A stretch of 64,000 bases of DNA from Pseudomonas sp. S30. Lineage in GTDB: Bacteria > Pseudomonadota > Gammaproteobacteria > Pseudomonadales > Pseudomonadaceae. Position 1 is the first letter of the stretch. The number at the start of each line of letters is the position of its first letter. Shown here one piece after another: positions 1 through 10,120 of this stretch. The stretch spans positions 124,001-188,000 of the forward strand of contig NZ_JACVTO010000009.1 in assembly GCF_016518545.1 (NCBI RefSeq), in the 5' to 3' direction. The notes beneath the pieces were generated by a model. It saw only the letters and a list, made by a program, of their open reading frames with translations, was not told where the DNA came from and made no database searches. The position numbers and the translations under genes are program-made.

Positions 1-3000
1 GACGGTGCACGCCCGCACCGAAGCCACCGATGTCGACGACGTTCACCGTGCCGTGCAGGGTCAGGTCATTATCCACCTGGATCAGTGGCTGACCGTCGGG
101 GTCGGGGGTGCCCAACTGGGCCGTGACCACCGACTGCGGGCTCAGGGTCAGGCTGCCGACCTGCAGGGTCGAGCCGGTGACGGTGGCCAGGCTGGCGCCG
201 TCGCTCAGGGTGACCGCGCCGCCCAGGCTGCCGCTGCCCGACAGGGTGGCGCCGCTGGCGACGGTCACGGTGCCGCTGTCCAGCGAGCCATCGACGCGCA
301 GCTCGCCCGCCTGCACGTTGGTGTCGCCGACATGGCTGTTGCTGCGGGTGAGCGCCAGGCGGCGCACGCCGAGCTTGTTGAGGGTGCCAGTACCGCTGAT
401 CTGCCCGTCGAACACGCCACCCTGCACGTTGAGGCTGTTGCCCTGGGCGATCTGGATGGCGCCGGTACCGCCGATGTCGCCCAGGGTGGTGCTGCCGTCC
501 AGGTTCAGGCGAGCATCGGTGCTGACGTTCAGCGCGCTCTGGGTGCCCAGGGCGGTGGTGCCCTGGGTGCTCAGGCTGCCCGAGAGGATGTTGAGCACGC
601 CGCTGAAGGTGTTGTTGCCCGAGAGCATCAGGTCGGCCTCGCCGGCCTTGTTCAGCACGCCGTCGCCGCTGAGTACACCGGCCAATTGCAGGTCGTTGCT
701 GCCCAGCACATCGAGGGTACCGGTGACGTTGACCGAGTTGGCCAGGTTCACCGTGCGGGTGCTGTCGAGGCCGGCCGCACCGGTGACATCCAGCGCACCG
801 CTGCCCAGCGCCGCGTCGTCGCCGACCACCAGCACGCCACTGCTCAGCTCGGTGCCGCCGCTGAAGCGGTTGGCGCCCAGCAGGCTGAAGCGGGCGAAGC
901 CGGCCTTGAACAGCCGCCCTGTTCCGCTGACCGTGCCGCTGAGCGCCAGGTCATCGCTGCCGCCGATGGTCAGGTTGCCTGCCACATCCACGGCGTTGGC
1001 CAGCGTGACCGCCTGGCTGCTGTCCAGGGCGGTGCCGTCGGCGGTGGCCAGGGGACCTGCGCCCAGTGCGGAGTCCGACCCCAGCACCAGGGTGCCGCCT
1101 TGCAGCGAGGTGCCGCCCAGGTAGCTGTTGTCGCCGGAGAGTGACAGCGTGGCATCGCCGGTCTTGATCAAGCGACCGGCGCCTGCGACGGCACCGTTGA
1201 AGGTCATGTCGTTGCTGCCGGCCAGGCTGAGCGGGCCGGCGAGGTTGAGGGCATTGCCCAGGCTCACCCCCTGGTTGGCGTCCAGCGTGGTGCCGGCAGC
1301 CGTGTCCAGCGCTCCACTGCCCAGCGCTGTATCGCTGCCCACTACCAAGGTGCCGCCTGCAAGTCGGGTACCGCCGCTGTAGCTGTTGTCGCCACCGAGC
1401 ACCAGCGTGCCGGCATCGAGTTTGCTCAGCCGACCGCTGCCGCCGAGATCGACGTCGAGCGTCGCCGTCACGCCAGGGTCGACGCGTACGGGCGTAGTAC
1501 CCAGTGCACCGTCGACCAGCTCGAGCTGTGCGCCTGCCTCGCCCAGCAGACGGTAGCCATCGCTGACGAACTGCATGCCGGTGACGCGCTGGCTGCCCTG
1601 CACGCCGACGTCGCCCGCCGCCCCCTGGAACACGGCGAAGGTGTCGCCCCAGGTAGTGTTGACGGTGCCATTGAGGTCGGTCCAGTTGCTGTTGCCGGCG
1701 GCCCAGGTACCGGCGCCGCCATCGATCTGGCCGTTGGCCACGGTCTGGCTGCCGTCCCAGAACAGGATGGTCAGGCCGCTGCCGCTGACCAGCAGGTTGA
1801 CCTGGTTGGCCAGGGCGGTCTGCAGCGCGACGTTGCCCAGGGCAACGCCCTGGGGCAAGGTGCCGAAGGCCAGGCCATTGTCGGTGAGCGCGCCGGCGTA
1901 GTCGAACAGGCGATAGAGGCCATCGCCGAAGCCGCCGGTGTCGCTGACGTTGAGGGTACCGCCCAGGGTCAGGTCGCCGCCGACGTCGAACAGCGCGGTG
2001 GGCCGGGTGCTTGGCGGTGCCAGGCCGATGTCGACGCTCGCACCGCTGTCGAGTACCAACGCGCCCAGGCCCAGCGTGCTGCCACTGGTGCCCAGCAGAT
2101 GACCACCGGCGGCCACTTGGACGGGCGCTGCGACCGTGCCGCTGCCACCCAGGCTGGCGCCATTGGCCACGCCGAGGGCGGCGCTGGCGAGGCTGCCATC
2201 GACCAGGAGAGTGCCACCTGCGACCTGGGTCGCACCGCCCAGGGCACTGGCGCCGCTGAGGGTCAACACGCCGCCACCCACCTTGGCCAGGCCTCCCTGG
2301 CCAGTGAGTGCGCCAGCGAACAGGCTGTCGAGGCCGCTGCCACCCAGGTTCAGGGTAGCGCCACTGCCGAGGCTGGCCACGCCACTGCCGGTCAGACCGC
2401 CCAGGTTGGTATCACCGTCGAGGTTGAGCTGGGCGGCCGGGCCGAGGTCGAGGTTGCCGACGTTGGCCAGCACGTTGGCGCCTTGCAGGGTGAGCGAGCC
2501 GGCCTGGACGGCGACGTTGCCGGTGAAGGTCTTGGCGCCGATGAGGGTCACATCGCTGGTACCGCTTTTGATCAGGTTGCCGGTGCCGCTCATGTCGCCA
2601 TTGAGCACCAGCGCGTTACTGGCATCGAGGGTGAGGTTGGCGCCGTTGCCCAAGGTGACGAGGTTGTTCAGGGTCAGCGCTGCGGTCGTGCCCAGGACGG
2701 CATCGGCGGTCACCGTCAGCGCGCCGCTGCCCAGCGCGGCGCCATCGCCCAGGGTCAGGCGCCCGGCGTCGAGCTGGGTGCCGCCCTGGTAGGCATTGGC
2801 AGCGTTGAGCACGAGGTTGCCGTCGCCTTGCTTGATCAGCGCGCCAGTGCCGTTCACGGCGCCCTCGAGGACCAGGTCGTTGCCGCCGACGATGCTGAGG
2901 TCGGCATCGAGCGAGACCCCGTTGCCGAGCGTGGTGAGGGGGGTGCCGCTGCTCAGGCTGGAGGCCCCGGCCACCGTCAGTGCGCCCTGGCCAAGGGCAG

Positions 3001-6000
3001 CGTCGTTGCCGACCACCAGCTGTCCGGCGCCGAGCGTGGTGCCCCCTTGGTAGGTGTTGGCACCGTTCAGGGTGAGAGTGGTGGTGCCGAGCTTGTTCAG
3101 CCCGCCCGCCCCGTCCACCACGCCCGTCAGGGCCAGGTCGGAGGCGCCCGGCAGCGTCAGGGTGCCGGCCAGGGTCACTGCGTTGCCGAGGGTCACGGCA
3201 CTGCTGGCATCCAGCGCGGTGTCGTCGGCCGCGATCAGGGCGCCGCTGCCCAGTGCGGCGTCGTTGCCCAAAATCAGCGTACCGGCGTTGAGTTGTGTGC
3301 CGCCGCCATAGGTATTGGCGCCGGCCAGGGTGAGGCTGGAACCGCCATTCTTGATCAGCGCGCCGCTGCCGGACACGGCACCGCCAAGCACCAGGTCCTG
3401 GGCGCCGGCGAGGGTCAGGGTGCCGCTGGCCAGGTCGAGCGCATTGCCCAGGGTCAGCGCCTGGGCGGTATCCAGTTGCGCGTTGCCGGTCACGGTCAGC
3501 GCACCGCTGCCCAGCGCAGCGGCATTGCCCAGCAGCAGGCTGCCGGCCTGCAGCTGGGTGCCACCAGTGAAGTCGTTGAGGCCGTCGAGCTGCAACTGCC
3601 CGCTGCCCAGTTTGTTCAGCCCCCCATCACCACCCACGACGCCGCTCAGGATCAGGCCCTGGGGGGTGTCGAGGGCGAGGACGGCGCCGCTGCCGAGGTC
3701 GACGGCGTTGGCCAGTTGCAGCGCCGTGGGGCTGCTCAAGGTGGCGTTGCCGATGACCGAAAGGGCGCCGCCGCCCAGTGCAGCGGCATTGCCCACGGTC
3801 AGCGTACCGGCTGCGAGGGTGACGCCGCCGGAGAAGGTGTTGCCGGTCCCCAGGGTCAGAGTGCCAGCGCCGTTCTTGGTCAGGCTGCCCAGGCCGTCGA
3901 CCGGCCCTGACAGGGTCAGGTCGTTGCTGCCGACCAGCGCCAGGTTGCCCGCCAGGTTCACGCGGTTGCCGATGGTCACCGCGACGCCGCTGTCCAGCCG
4001 AGTGCCGTCGGCGGCATCGAGTGCGCCGAGACCGAGCGCGGCATCGGTGGTCAGGACCAGGGTGCCCGCGGTCAGTACGGTGTCACCTTGATAGGTGTTC
4101 ACGCCGCCCAGCGTGAGCGTGCCCGTCCCGACCTTGTTCAGCCCCCCTGCCCCTCCCACGCTGCCAGTGAGCGCCAGATCGCGAGCGCCATCCAGGGTCA
4201 GGTCACCGAGCAGGTCGAGGGTATTGCCCAGCGTCACGTCGGCGCCGGCGGTCAGCGCGGTACCGCCCGCGGCGGTGAGCGCGCCCGTGCCCAGCGCGGT
4301 GTCGCTGCCTACGACCAGGGTGCCGGCGTTCAGGCGCGTACCGCCCTGATGACGGTTGTCGCCGGTCAATGTCAGCACGCCGCTGCCTGTCTTGATGAGA
4401 CCACCGGTGCCGCTGATTGCCCCCTCCAGGCGGATGTCGCCGGTGCCTGGAAGGGACAGGTCGGCATTCAGTGCCACATCGTTGGCCAGGGCGACACCGC
4501 CCGGTGCGATGAGGCTCGAGACCCCTGCAACGGTCAGGCCACCGGTGCCCAAGGCCAGGTCGCTGCCCAGCGTCACGCTGCCGCCGTTCAGGAGAGTACC
4601 GCCGCTGTAGCTGTTGGCGTTGCCCAGGGTCAGCGTGCTCGCGCCATTCTTGATCAGGCTGCCGGCGCCGGAAACCACGCCCACAAGCCCCAGATCCGTG
4701 CTGCCTTCAAGGGTCAGCGCGCCGCCCAGGGCGAAGTCGTTGCCCAGCGTAACCGCCACGCGGCTGTCGAGCGACGTGCCGTCGGACGTGCTCACGGCAC
4801 CGGTGCCCAGGGCGCTGTCACTGCCCAGCACCAGTCGGCCACCCTGCAACAGCGTGCCGCCGGTGTAGGTGTTCGCCCCTCCGAGCACCAGCGTGCCGCT
4901 GTCGAGCTTGGTCAGTCGGCCGTTGCCGGAAAGGCCGATATCGAGCGTCGCCGTCACCACAGGATCGACGCGCACGGCGAAGGCGCCATTGCTGGCGTTG
5001 TTCAGCACCAGCCCGCCGGTGCCGATCAGGCGATAGCCATCGGTGACGAACTGCAAACCCGTAGCCGCTTGAGCGCCGGTCACGGTTACATCGCCGGCCA
5101 CGCCCTGGAATATCCCGAACTCACCGCCCCAGGCGCTGTTGAGGGTACCGGCCAGGTTGGTCCAGTTGGCCGCCGCGTTGTCCCAGGTGCCAGTGCCGCC
5201 CTCGATCACGCCATTGGCCAGGGCCTCGACGCCATCCCAGAACTGCACCCCACCCGCCGCACCGCCAACCAGCAGATTGACCTGGGTGCCGACGGAAGTC
5301 TGCACCTGCAAGTCGCTGGGCAGGACGTTGCCCGGCAAGACGCCCAGCGCCAGGCCGTTGTCCACCAGCGCGCCGGTGTAGTCGAACAGGCGGTAGAGGC
5401 CGGTGCCGAAACCACCGATGTCGCTGACATTGAGCGTGCCGTCCAGGGTCAGGTTGCCATTGACGCTGACCAGCGCGCCGCCAGCCACGGGCGCACCCAG
5501 GCCGAAGTCGAGGACCGAGCCGCCATGCAACGTCAGCGCGCCGGTGCTCAGGGTGGCGCCGCTGTTGGCCAGCAGATGGGCGCCATCGGCGATGTCCACG
5601 GCCCCCGGCAGGCTGCCGGCGCCGCCAAGGCTGGCACCGGCGTTGACCTGCACTTGGCTGCTGGCCAGCGAACCATCGACCTTGAGCAGCCCGGCGTCGA
5701 CCGTGGTGGTGCCGGTCAAGCCGCTGTTGCCAGACAGTTGCAGGCTACCGGCGCCCTGTTTGATCAACCCGCCGCTGCCGCTCAAGACGCCGCTGAAGAC
5801 GCTATCCAGGCCGCTGCCGCCCACGCTCAGGTCGCTGCCGGCGCCAAGGTTGACGGCGCCAGCGCCATTCAGGCCACCAATGCTGGCACTGGCGCCCAGG
5901 TTCAGGTTGGCACCGCCGCCGACGTTCACCGCCGAGGCGCTGCCCAGAGCCGTGGCCGTGGCGGCCGTGAGGGTGCCGCCGAGCAGGTCGACGCTGCCAC

Positions 6001-9000
6001 TGAAGCTGTTGTTGCCGCTGAGGGTAAGGCTGCCCGGTCCGTTCTTGACCAGGCCGCCACTGCCGCTGATCGCGCCCGCCAGTTGCAGGTCGTTGCTGCC
6101 CAGCAGGGTCAGGTCGGCGCCCAGGGCGATGGCGTTGCCCAGGTCGAGCGCGGCGCTGTTGTCCAGGCTGGCGGCGCCTGCCACCGTGAGTGTACCGCTG
6201 CCCAGCGCGTTATCGTTGCCGGCCACCAGGCCGCCGCCGCCGAGGGTGATGCCGCCGGTGAAGGTGTTGGCCCCCTCCAGGGTGAGCGTGGTGGCGCCAT
6301 TCTTGATCAGTTGCCCGGCGCCGCGCAGTACACCGGAGAGCGTCAACGGGTTGCTGCCGGTGAGGGTGAGACCTGCATCGAGCCCTATATTGTTGCCCAG
6401 GTTCAAGGCGGTACTGGTGTCCAGGCTGGCGGCGCCGGCTACGACAAGGTCGCCACTGCCCAGTGCGCTGGCAGTGTCGAGCAACAGGCTGCCGCCATTG
6501 ACCAGGAGGCCGCCGGTGAAGGTGTTGAGCCCGCCGAGTGCGAGGGCTCCGGCGCCGTTCTTGATCAGTTGCCCGGCGCCGTCGATCGGGCCGTCCAGAC
6601 GCAGGCCGTTGCTGCCGAGCAGGGTCAGGTCGGCGTCGAGCGTCACGGCGTTGCCGACGATCAGGGCGGCGGTGTTGTCCAGCGAGCCGGCACCGGAGAC
6701 GATCAGGGAGCCTGCACCCAGCGCGCCGCTATCACCCAGCACCAGGCCACCGGCAGCCAGTGTGGTGCCGCCCAGGTAAGCGTTGGGACCGGCGAGGGTC
6801 AAGGTGGCCGCGCCTTGCTTGATCAGGCCACCGGCACCGCCAACCAGCCCGCCCAGCCCGATATTGGCGCTGCCCTCGACGGTCAGTGCGCCACCGAGAT
6901 TGACCGCGTTGCCGAGGGTGACGGCGGCGTTGGCGTCCAGGCGAGTGCCCGCGGCAGTGTTCAACGCGCCGCTGCCCAGTGCGGCACTGCTGCCGACGAC
7001 CAGGCGCCCGGCGTTGAGATTGGTGGCGCCGAGCTGGGTATTGCTGCCGTTGAGGGTCAAGGTGCCAGGGCCGTTCTGGGTCAGACCGCCTGCACCCGCC
7101 ACCGGGCCGGCAAGGGTCAGGTCATTGCTGCCGGCAAGGTTGAGGTTACCGGTCAGATTCACCGCATTGCCTACGCTCAACCCGGGGACCGTGCTATCCA
7201 GTGTGGTGCCAGCGGCCGCCGTCAATGCGCCGTTGCCCAACGCCGAGGCGCTGCCGAGCACCAGCGTGCCAGCGTTGAGGGCGGTGGCGCCGTTCTGGCT
7301 GTTGGTGCCGTTCAGGGTAAGTACCCCCGCGCCGTTCTTGACCAGGCCTGCCGCGCCGCTCAGCGGTCCGGACAGGGTCAGGTCGTTGCTGCCGGCCAGG
7401 GTCAGATTGGCGCCCAGGCCCACTGCATTGTTCAGGACCAGCGGAGCGTCGTTGGCCAGAGTGGCGGCGCCACCGACGGTGAGTGCGCCCGTGCCCAGAG
7501 CTGCGGCGCCGGCCAGGGTCAAGCTGCCGGCGTTGAGCGTCAGCCCTCCGCTGAAGGTATTGGCGCCGCGCAGATTCAGATCGGCTGCGCCATTCTTGAT
7601 CAGCGCCCCTGTGCCGCCGACCACCCCGCCCAGGGTGATGGCGTTGCTTCCCCCCACGGCCAGGGTGTTGCCTGCCAGGTCGATGCCGTTGGCCAGGCTG
7701 ATCGCCGTGCCAGCGTCAAGCCCGGCATTGCCACCGAGGGTGAGCCCGCCCGTGCCGAGCGCGGTATTGGCGTTCAACGTCAACAGGCCGCCGTTGAGCG
7801 TCGTGCCGCCGCTGAAACCGTTGTTGCCACTGAGGGTCAGCCCGGCGGCGCCATTCTTGACCAAAGCGCCCGTGCCGCTGATCGCACCGCTCAGCGCCGT
7901 GGCGTTGGTGCCTGCCAGCGTGAGCGCATTGGCGCCCAGATTGACGGCGTTGGCTAGGGCGACAGCAGTGCTGGCATCCAGCCGCGTGCTGGCGCCCAGG
8001 GTCAGCGCACCGCTGCCCAGTGCACTGCCATTGCCCAGAATCAAGCCGCCACCGTTGACGGTGGTACCACCGCTGAAGGTGTTGACGCCGTTCAGGGTAA
8101 GGTCGGCCGTGCCATTGTTGACCAGCGCACCGGTGCCGCTGATCACGCCGCCCAGGGTCGCGGCGGCCGAGCCGGTCAAACTCAGGACACTGGCACCGAG
8201 GTCGATGGCGTTGCCCAGGCTGCTCACCGCGCCGAGGTCGAGGCCAGCATTGCCGCCCAGGCTCAGCGCCCCGCTGCCCAACGCTCCGGCATTGCCCAGC
8301 AGCAGCGTGCCGGCGGTCAGGCGCGTGCCGCCGCTGAAAGTGTTGGCGCCCGACAAGGTCAGGGTGCTGGCACCGCCCTTGGTCAAGCCGCCACTGCCAG
8401 TCACGGTTCCGGCCAGGTGCAAGGCGTTGCTGCCAGGCAGGCTGAGGGTGTTGCCGCCCAGGTCGATGGCCGTCCCCAGGGTGATGGCGGCGCCCGTATC
8501 GAGCGCGGCATTGCCCGTCAGGCCCAAGGCGCCGCTGCCCAGGGCGCTGGCATTGCCAAGCACCAGTGTGCCACCGGCCAGGCGAGTGCCGCCGCTGTAG
8601 CTGTTGCTGCCCTCGAGCGTCAGGCTGGCGGATCCGCTCTTGACCAGCGCGCCACTGCCGCTCACCGCGCCGGCCAGCGTCAGGGCACTGGCGCCATTCA
8701 CATCGAGGGCAGCGCCGTTGAGTTGCACGGCATTGGCCAGTACCAGCGGCACGCTGCCCTGCAGGCTGGCCGCGCCGGTCACGGTCAGCGCGCCGCTGCC
8801 CAGGCTGGAGGCACTGCCCAGCAACAGGCCGCCACTGGCCAGGTTCACCCCGCCGGTGAAGCTGTTGTTACTTGACAACGCCAACTGGCCGGCGCCGCTC
8901 TTGAGCAAGGCACCGGTCCCGGACAGCACACCGCTCAAGCCCAGGCCGTTACCGCCGGTCACGGTCAGGCCCCCTGCCCCCAGGGTCACCGTATTGGCCA

Positions 9001-10120
9001 GGTTCACCCCAGCTGCGGCGCTTTGCAATGCGCCGCCCGTGGCGGTGATAGGCGCGCTACCGAACGCCGCCGAATCGTCGATGCTGAGCAGGCCGCCGCT
9101 GAGCGTGGCCGAGCCGGTGCCCGTCAGCAACGGGCCGCTCAGGCTCCAGGTGCCGCTCTCGACGATCAGCCGGTTGAAGTTGATGTACGTGCCTGCGCCA
9201 ATGGTGCCGTTGCCGCTGGTACCGCTGCCGCCGTTCACGGCGTTGCGCAGCGCCAGGGTGTTGTCGCCACCCGCGCCGCCGTCCACGGTGCCGGTGGCCG
9301 CGAAGTTCAGCAGAGGGTTGCTCACCACCAGCAACTGCAGGCCCAGGCCGCCGCCCTTGTTGACACTCGACCCGGTCACGGCGTTGAAGCGGTTGGTGGA
9401 GGCCGCGCCCATGGACAGGCTGCCGTTAATCGTCCCGGCGTTGGTGAACGTGTTGCCGCTGGTCGAGGCCTGGAAGCCGGCCCGACCGTTGATGGTGCCC
9501 GTGTTGGTCATGGTCACCGCACTGCCGCCGCTGACCGCTACCACCGGCGTGTCTTCGCTGAGCACAGTGACGTTAAGCGAGGTGGAACCGATGGTCCCGG
9601 CGTTGTTGATGACCGTGGTTCCGCCTGCACCGTTGGTGATGTCCAGCGCCGCACCATTGAGGTTGGCCAGGTTCAGCCCGAGGATGCCACCGGTGCCCTT
9701 GAGCACGCCGGTGGTCAGGTTGTTGACCACCAGACTGCTCGGGTTGGCGTTGCCGATGCGAGTCCCGGTGCTCAGCAGACTGATCGCACCCAGCAAGGAC
9801 GGATCCACGGTACCGGCGTTGTTCAGCGTCACGTTGCTGCCGGACAGATTCAACGCGGTGCCCAACAAGCCCAGCGCAACACCCAGGCTCGCGCCTTCCT
9901 GGATATTGACCTGGATACCGTCCGCCGAACTGGCATACGCCGGCGCCAAGGGACTGAGCGCGCCGGTGCAGGTGACCACGCCCGTGACATTGTTCAGGCT
10001 GCACGCGGCCTGTGCCACCTGGCTGCTCAGGCCGAACACCAGTCCCCCGACCGCCAGGCTGACGGCCAGCGACACACGGGAACGACGAGCGGGCGAAACG
10101 ACGTTGAGGCTTCTGTCCAC
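1..10120 (-). CDS. Giant PATR-repeat adhesin / autotransporter passenger (partial, 3' end outside window)
   Basis: The minus strand carries an open frame from a GTG start at 10120 (AAGGAG six bases upstream) to the left edge: 3373 codons, with frame continuity checked at several sampled points. The N-terminus has a basic stretch, a hydrophobic segment and a VAQA-A cleavage-like site at about residue 38, so Sec export is expected. The rest is beta-strand repeats of about 86 residues with the signature of autotransporter-associated (PATR) repeats: L-x-K-x-G-x-G-x-L-x-L-x-G-x-N-x-Y/F-x-G-G-T followed by ALGSGAL. Twelve repeats, then nine, then at least three are separated by a different module ending in FQGVAGDV. 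No beta-barrel is visible, so the translocator domain should lie left of the window. Probable role is surface adhesion or aggregation. It could instead be a two-partner-secreted exoprotein. Confidence 0.88.
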   Translation of the reverse strand, partial: MDRSLNVVSPARRSRVSLAVSLAVGGLVFGLSSQVAQAACSLNNVTGVVTCTGALSPLAPAYASSADGIQVNIQEGASLGVALGLLGTALNLSGSNVTLNNAGTVDPSLLGAISLLSTGTRIGNANPSSLVVNNLTTGVLKGTGGILGLNLANLNGAALDITNGAGGTTVINNAGTIGSTSLNVTVLSEDTPVVAVSGGSAVTMTNTGTINGRAGFQASTSGNTFTNAGTINGSLSMGAASTNRFNAVTGSSVNKGGGLGLQLLVVSNPLLNFAATGTVDGGAGGDNTLALRNAVNGGSGTSGNGTIGAGTYINFNRLIVESGTWSLSGPLLTGTGSATLSGGLLSIDDSAAFGSAPITATGGALQSAAAGVNLANTVTLGAGGLTVTGGNGLGLSGVLSGTGALLKSGAGQLALSSNNSFTGGVNLASGGLLLGSASSLGSGALTVTGAASLQGSVPLVLANAVQLNGAALDVNGASALTLAGAVSGSGALVKSGSASLTLEGSNSYSGGTRLAGGTLVLGNASALGSGALGLTGNAALDTGAAITLGTAIDLGGNTLSLPGSNALHLAGTVTGSGGLTKGGASTLTLSGANTFSGGTRLTAGTLLLGNAGALGSGALSLGGNAGLDLGAVSSLGNAIDLGASVLSLTGSAAATLGGVISGTGALVNNGTADLTLNGVNTFSGGTTVNGGGLILGNGSALGSGALTLGASTRLDASTAVALANAVNLGANALTLAGTNATALSGAISGTGALVKNGAAGLTLSGNNGFSGGTTLNGGLLTLNANTALGTGGLTLGGNAGLDAGTAISLANGIDLAGNTLAVGGSNAITLGGVVGGTGALIKNGAADLNLRGANTFSGGLTLNAGSLTLAGAAALGTGALTVGGAATLANDAPLVLNNAVGLGANLTLAGSNDLTLSGPLSGAAGLVKNGAGVLTLNGTNSQNGATALNAGTLVLGSASALGNGALTAAAGTTLDSTVPGLSVGNAVNLTGNLNLAGSNDLTLAGPVAGAGGLTQNGPGTLTLNGSNTQLGATNLNAGRLVVGSSAALGSGALNTAAGTRLDANAAVTLGNAVNLGGALTVEGSANIGLGGLVGGAGGLIKQGAATLTLAGPNAYLGGTTLAAGGLVLGDSGALGAGSLIVSGAGSLDNTAALIVGNAVTLDADLTLLGSNGLRLDGPIDGAGQLIKNGAGALALGGLNTFTGGLLVNGGSLLLDTASALGSGDLVVAGAASLDTSTALNLGNNIGLDAGLTLTGSNPLTLSGVLRGAGQLIKNGATTLTLEGANTFTGGITLGGGGLVAGNDNALGSGTLTVAGAASLDNSAALDLGNAIALGADLTLLGSNDLQLAGAISGSGGLVKNGPGSLTLSGNNSFSGSVDLLGGTLTAATATALGSASAVNVGGGANLNLGASASIGGLNGAGAVNLGAGSDLSVGGSGLDSVFSGVLSGSGGLIKQGAGSLQLSGNSGLTGTTTVDAGLLKVDGSLASSQVQVNAGASLGGAGSLPGAVDIADGAHLLANSGATLSTGALTLHGGSVLDFGLGAPVAGGALVSVNGNLTLDGTLNVSDIGGFGTGLYRLFDYTGALVDNGLALGVLPGNVLPSDLQVQTSVGTQVNLLVGGAAGGVQFWDGVEALANGVIEGGTGTWDNAAANWTNLAGTLNSAWGGEFGIFQGVAGDVTVTGAQAATGLQFVTDGYRLIGTGGLVLNNASNGAFAVRVDPVVTATLDIGLSGNGRLTKLDSGTLVLGGANTYTGGTLLQGGRLVLGSDSALGTGAVSTSDGTSLDSRVAVTLGNDFALGGALTLEGSTDLGLVGVVSGAGSLIKNGASTLTLGNANSYSGGTLLNGGSVTLGSDLALGTGGLTVAGVSSLIAPGGVALANDVALNADLSLPGTGDIRLEGAISGTGGLIKTGSGVLTLTGDNRHQGGTRLNAGTLVVGSDTALGTGALTAAGGTALTAGADVTLGNTLDLLGDLTLDGARDLALTGSVGGAGGLNKVGTGTLTLGGVNTYQGDTVLTAGTLVLTTDAALGLGALDAADGTRLDSGVAVTIGNRVNLAGNLALVGSNDLTLSGPVDGLGSLTKNGAGTLTLGTGNTFSGGVTLAAGTLTVGNAAALGGGALSVIGNATLSSPTALQLANAVDLGSGAVLALDTPQGLILSGVVGGDGGLNKLGSGQLQLDGLNDFTGGTQLQAGSLLLGNAAALGSGALTVTGNAQLDTAQALTLGNALDLASGTLTLAGAQDLVLGGAVSGSGALIKNGGSSLTLAGANTYGGGTQLNAGTLILGNDAALGSGALIAADDTALDASSAVTLGNAVTLAGTLTLPGASDLALTGVVDGAGGLNKLGTTTLTLNGANTYQGGTTLGAGQLVVGNDAALGQGALTVAGASSLSSGTPLTTLGNGVSLDADLSIVGGNDLVLEGAVNGTGALIKQGDGNLVLNAANAYQGGTQLDAGRLTLGDGAALGSGALTVTADAVLGTTAALTLNNLVTLGNGANLTLDASNALVLNGDMSGTGNLIKSGTSDVTLIGAKTFTGNVAVQAGSLTLQGANVLANVGNLDLGPAAQLNLDGDTNLGGLTGSGVASLGSGATLNLGGSGLDSLFAGALTGQGGLAKVGGGVLTLSGASALGGATQVAGGTLLVDGSLASAALGVANGASLGGSGTVAAPVQVAAGGHLLGTSGSTLGLGALVLDSGASVDIGLAPPSTRPTALFDVGGDLTLGGTLNVSDTGGFGDGLYRLFDYAGALTDNGLAFGTLPQGVALGNVALQTALANQVNLLVSGSGLTILFWDGSQTVANGQIDGGAGTWAAGNSNWTDLNGTVNTTWGDTFAVFQGAAGDVGVQGSQRVTGMQFVSDGYRLLGEAGAQLELVDGALGTTPVRVDPGVTATLDVDLGGSGRLSKLDAGTLVLGGDNSYSGGTRLAGGTLVVGSDTALGSGALDTAAGTTLDANQGVSLGNALNLAGPLSLAGSNDMTFNGAVAGAGRLIKTGDATLSLSGDNSYLGGTSLQGGTLVLGSDSALGAGPLATADGTALDSSQAVTLANAVDVAGNLTIGGSDDLALSGTVSGTGRLFKAGFARFSLLGANRFSGGTELSSGVLVVGDDAALGSGALDVTGAAGLDSTRTVNLANSVNVTGTLDVLGSNDLQLAGVLSGDGVLNKAGEADLMLSGNNTFSGVLNILSGSLSTQGTTALGTQSALNVSTDARLNLDGSTTLGDIGGTGAIQIAQGNSLNVQGGVFDGQISGTGTLNKLGVRRLALTRSNSHVGDTNVQAGELRVDGSLDSGTVTVASGATLSGSGSLGGAVTLSDGASLATVTGSTLQVGSLTLSPQSVVTAQLGTPDPDGQPLIQVDNDLTLHGTVNVVDIGGFGAGVHR
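1440..1990 (-). repeat. Inter-array capping module, copy 2
   Basis: Second copy of the module, with the same order of motifs (GGFG...YRLFDYAGAL, F-W-D-G, G-T-W, N-W-T, FQGAAGDV, FVSDGYRL) as the copy at 4900-5480. It is followed C-terminally by at least three further PATR repeats (near 800, 1055 and 1311). The start of a third copy (NVVDIGGFGAG) is cut by the window edge. Confidence 0.7.
2100..4880 (-). repeat. PATR repeat array 2 of the giant adhesin (about 9 units)
   Basis: Nine tandem coding repeats with a period near 258 bp. The ALGSGAL-type codons lie near 2728, 2984, 3241, 3500, 3767, 4028, 4283, 4541 and 4798 on the opposite strand. They are the same repeat type as array 1. Confidence 0.8.
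4900..5480 (-). repeat. Inter-array capping module, copy 1
   Basis: Encodes, in order, a segment with DIGGFGTGLYRLFDYTG, a W-D-G segment, a G-T-W...N-W-T segment, FQGVAGDV and an FV-x-D-G-Y-R-L segment before the next repeat array. The same order of motifs recurs at about 1440-1990, and its first part is cut by the left window edge. It separates PATR arrays and probably folds as a distinct capping or junction domain. Confidence 0.7.
5650..9100 (-). repeat. PATR repeat array 1 of the giant adhesin (about 12 units)
   Basis: About twelve tandem coding repeats with a period near 258-261 bp. On the plus strand each contains a variant of gcgccgctgcccagcgc, the complement of the ALGSGAL codons; examples lie near 6190, 6450, 6970, 7230, 8008, 8530 and 8790. 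Units are diverged, so this is an old protein-level repeat rather than a fresh DNA duplication. Confidence 0.8.

Noticed and set aside
2100..9100. Regular spacing of about 258 bp suggesting a CRISPR or satellite array
   Set aside because: Units are coding and diverged, without short identical repeats and unique spacers.
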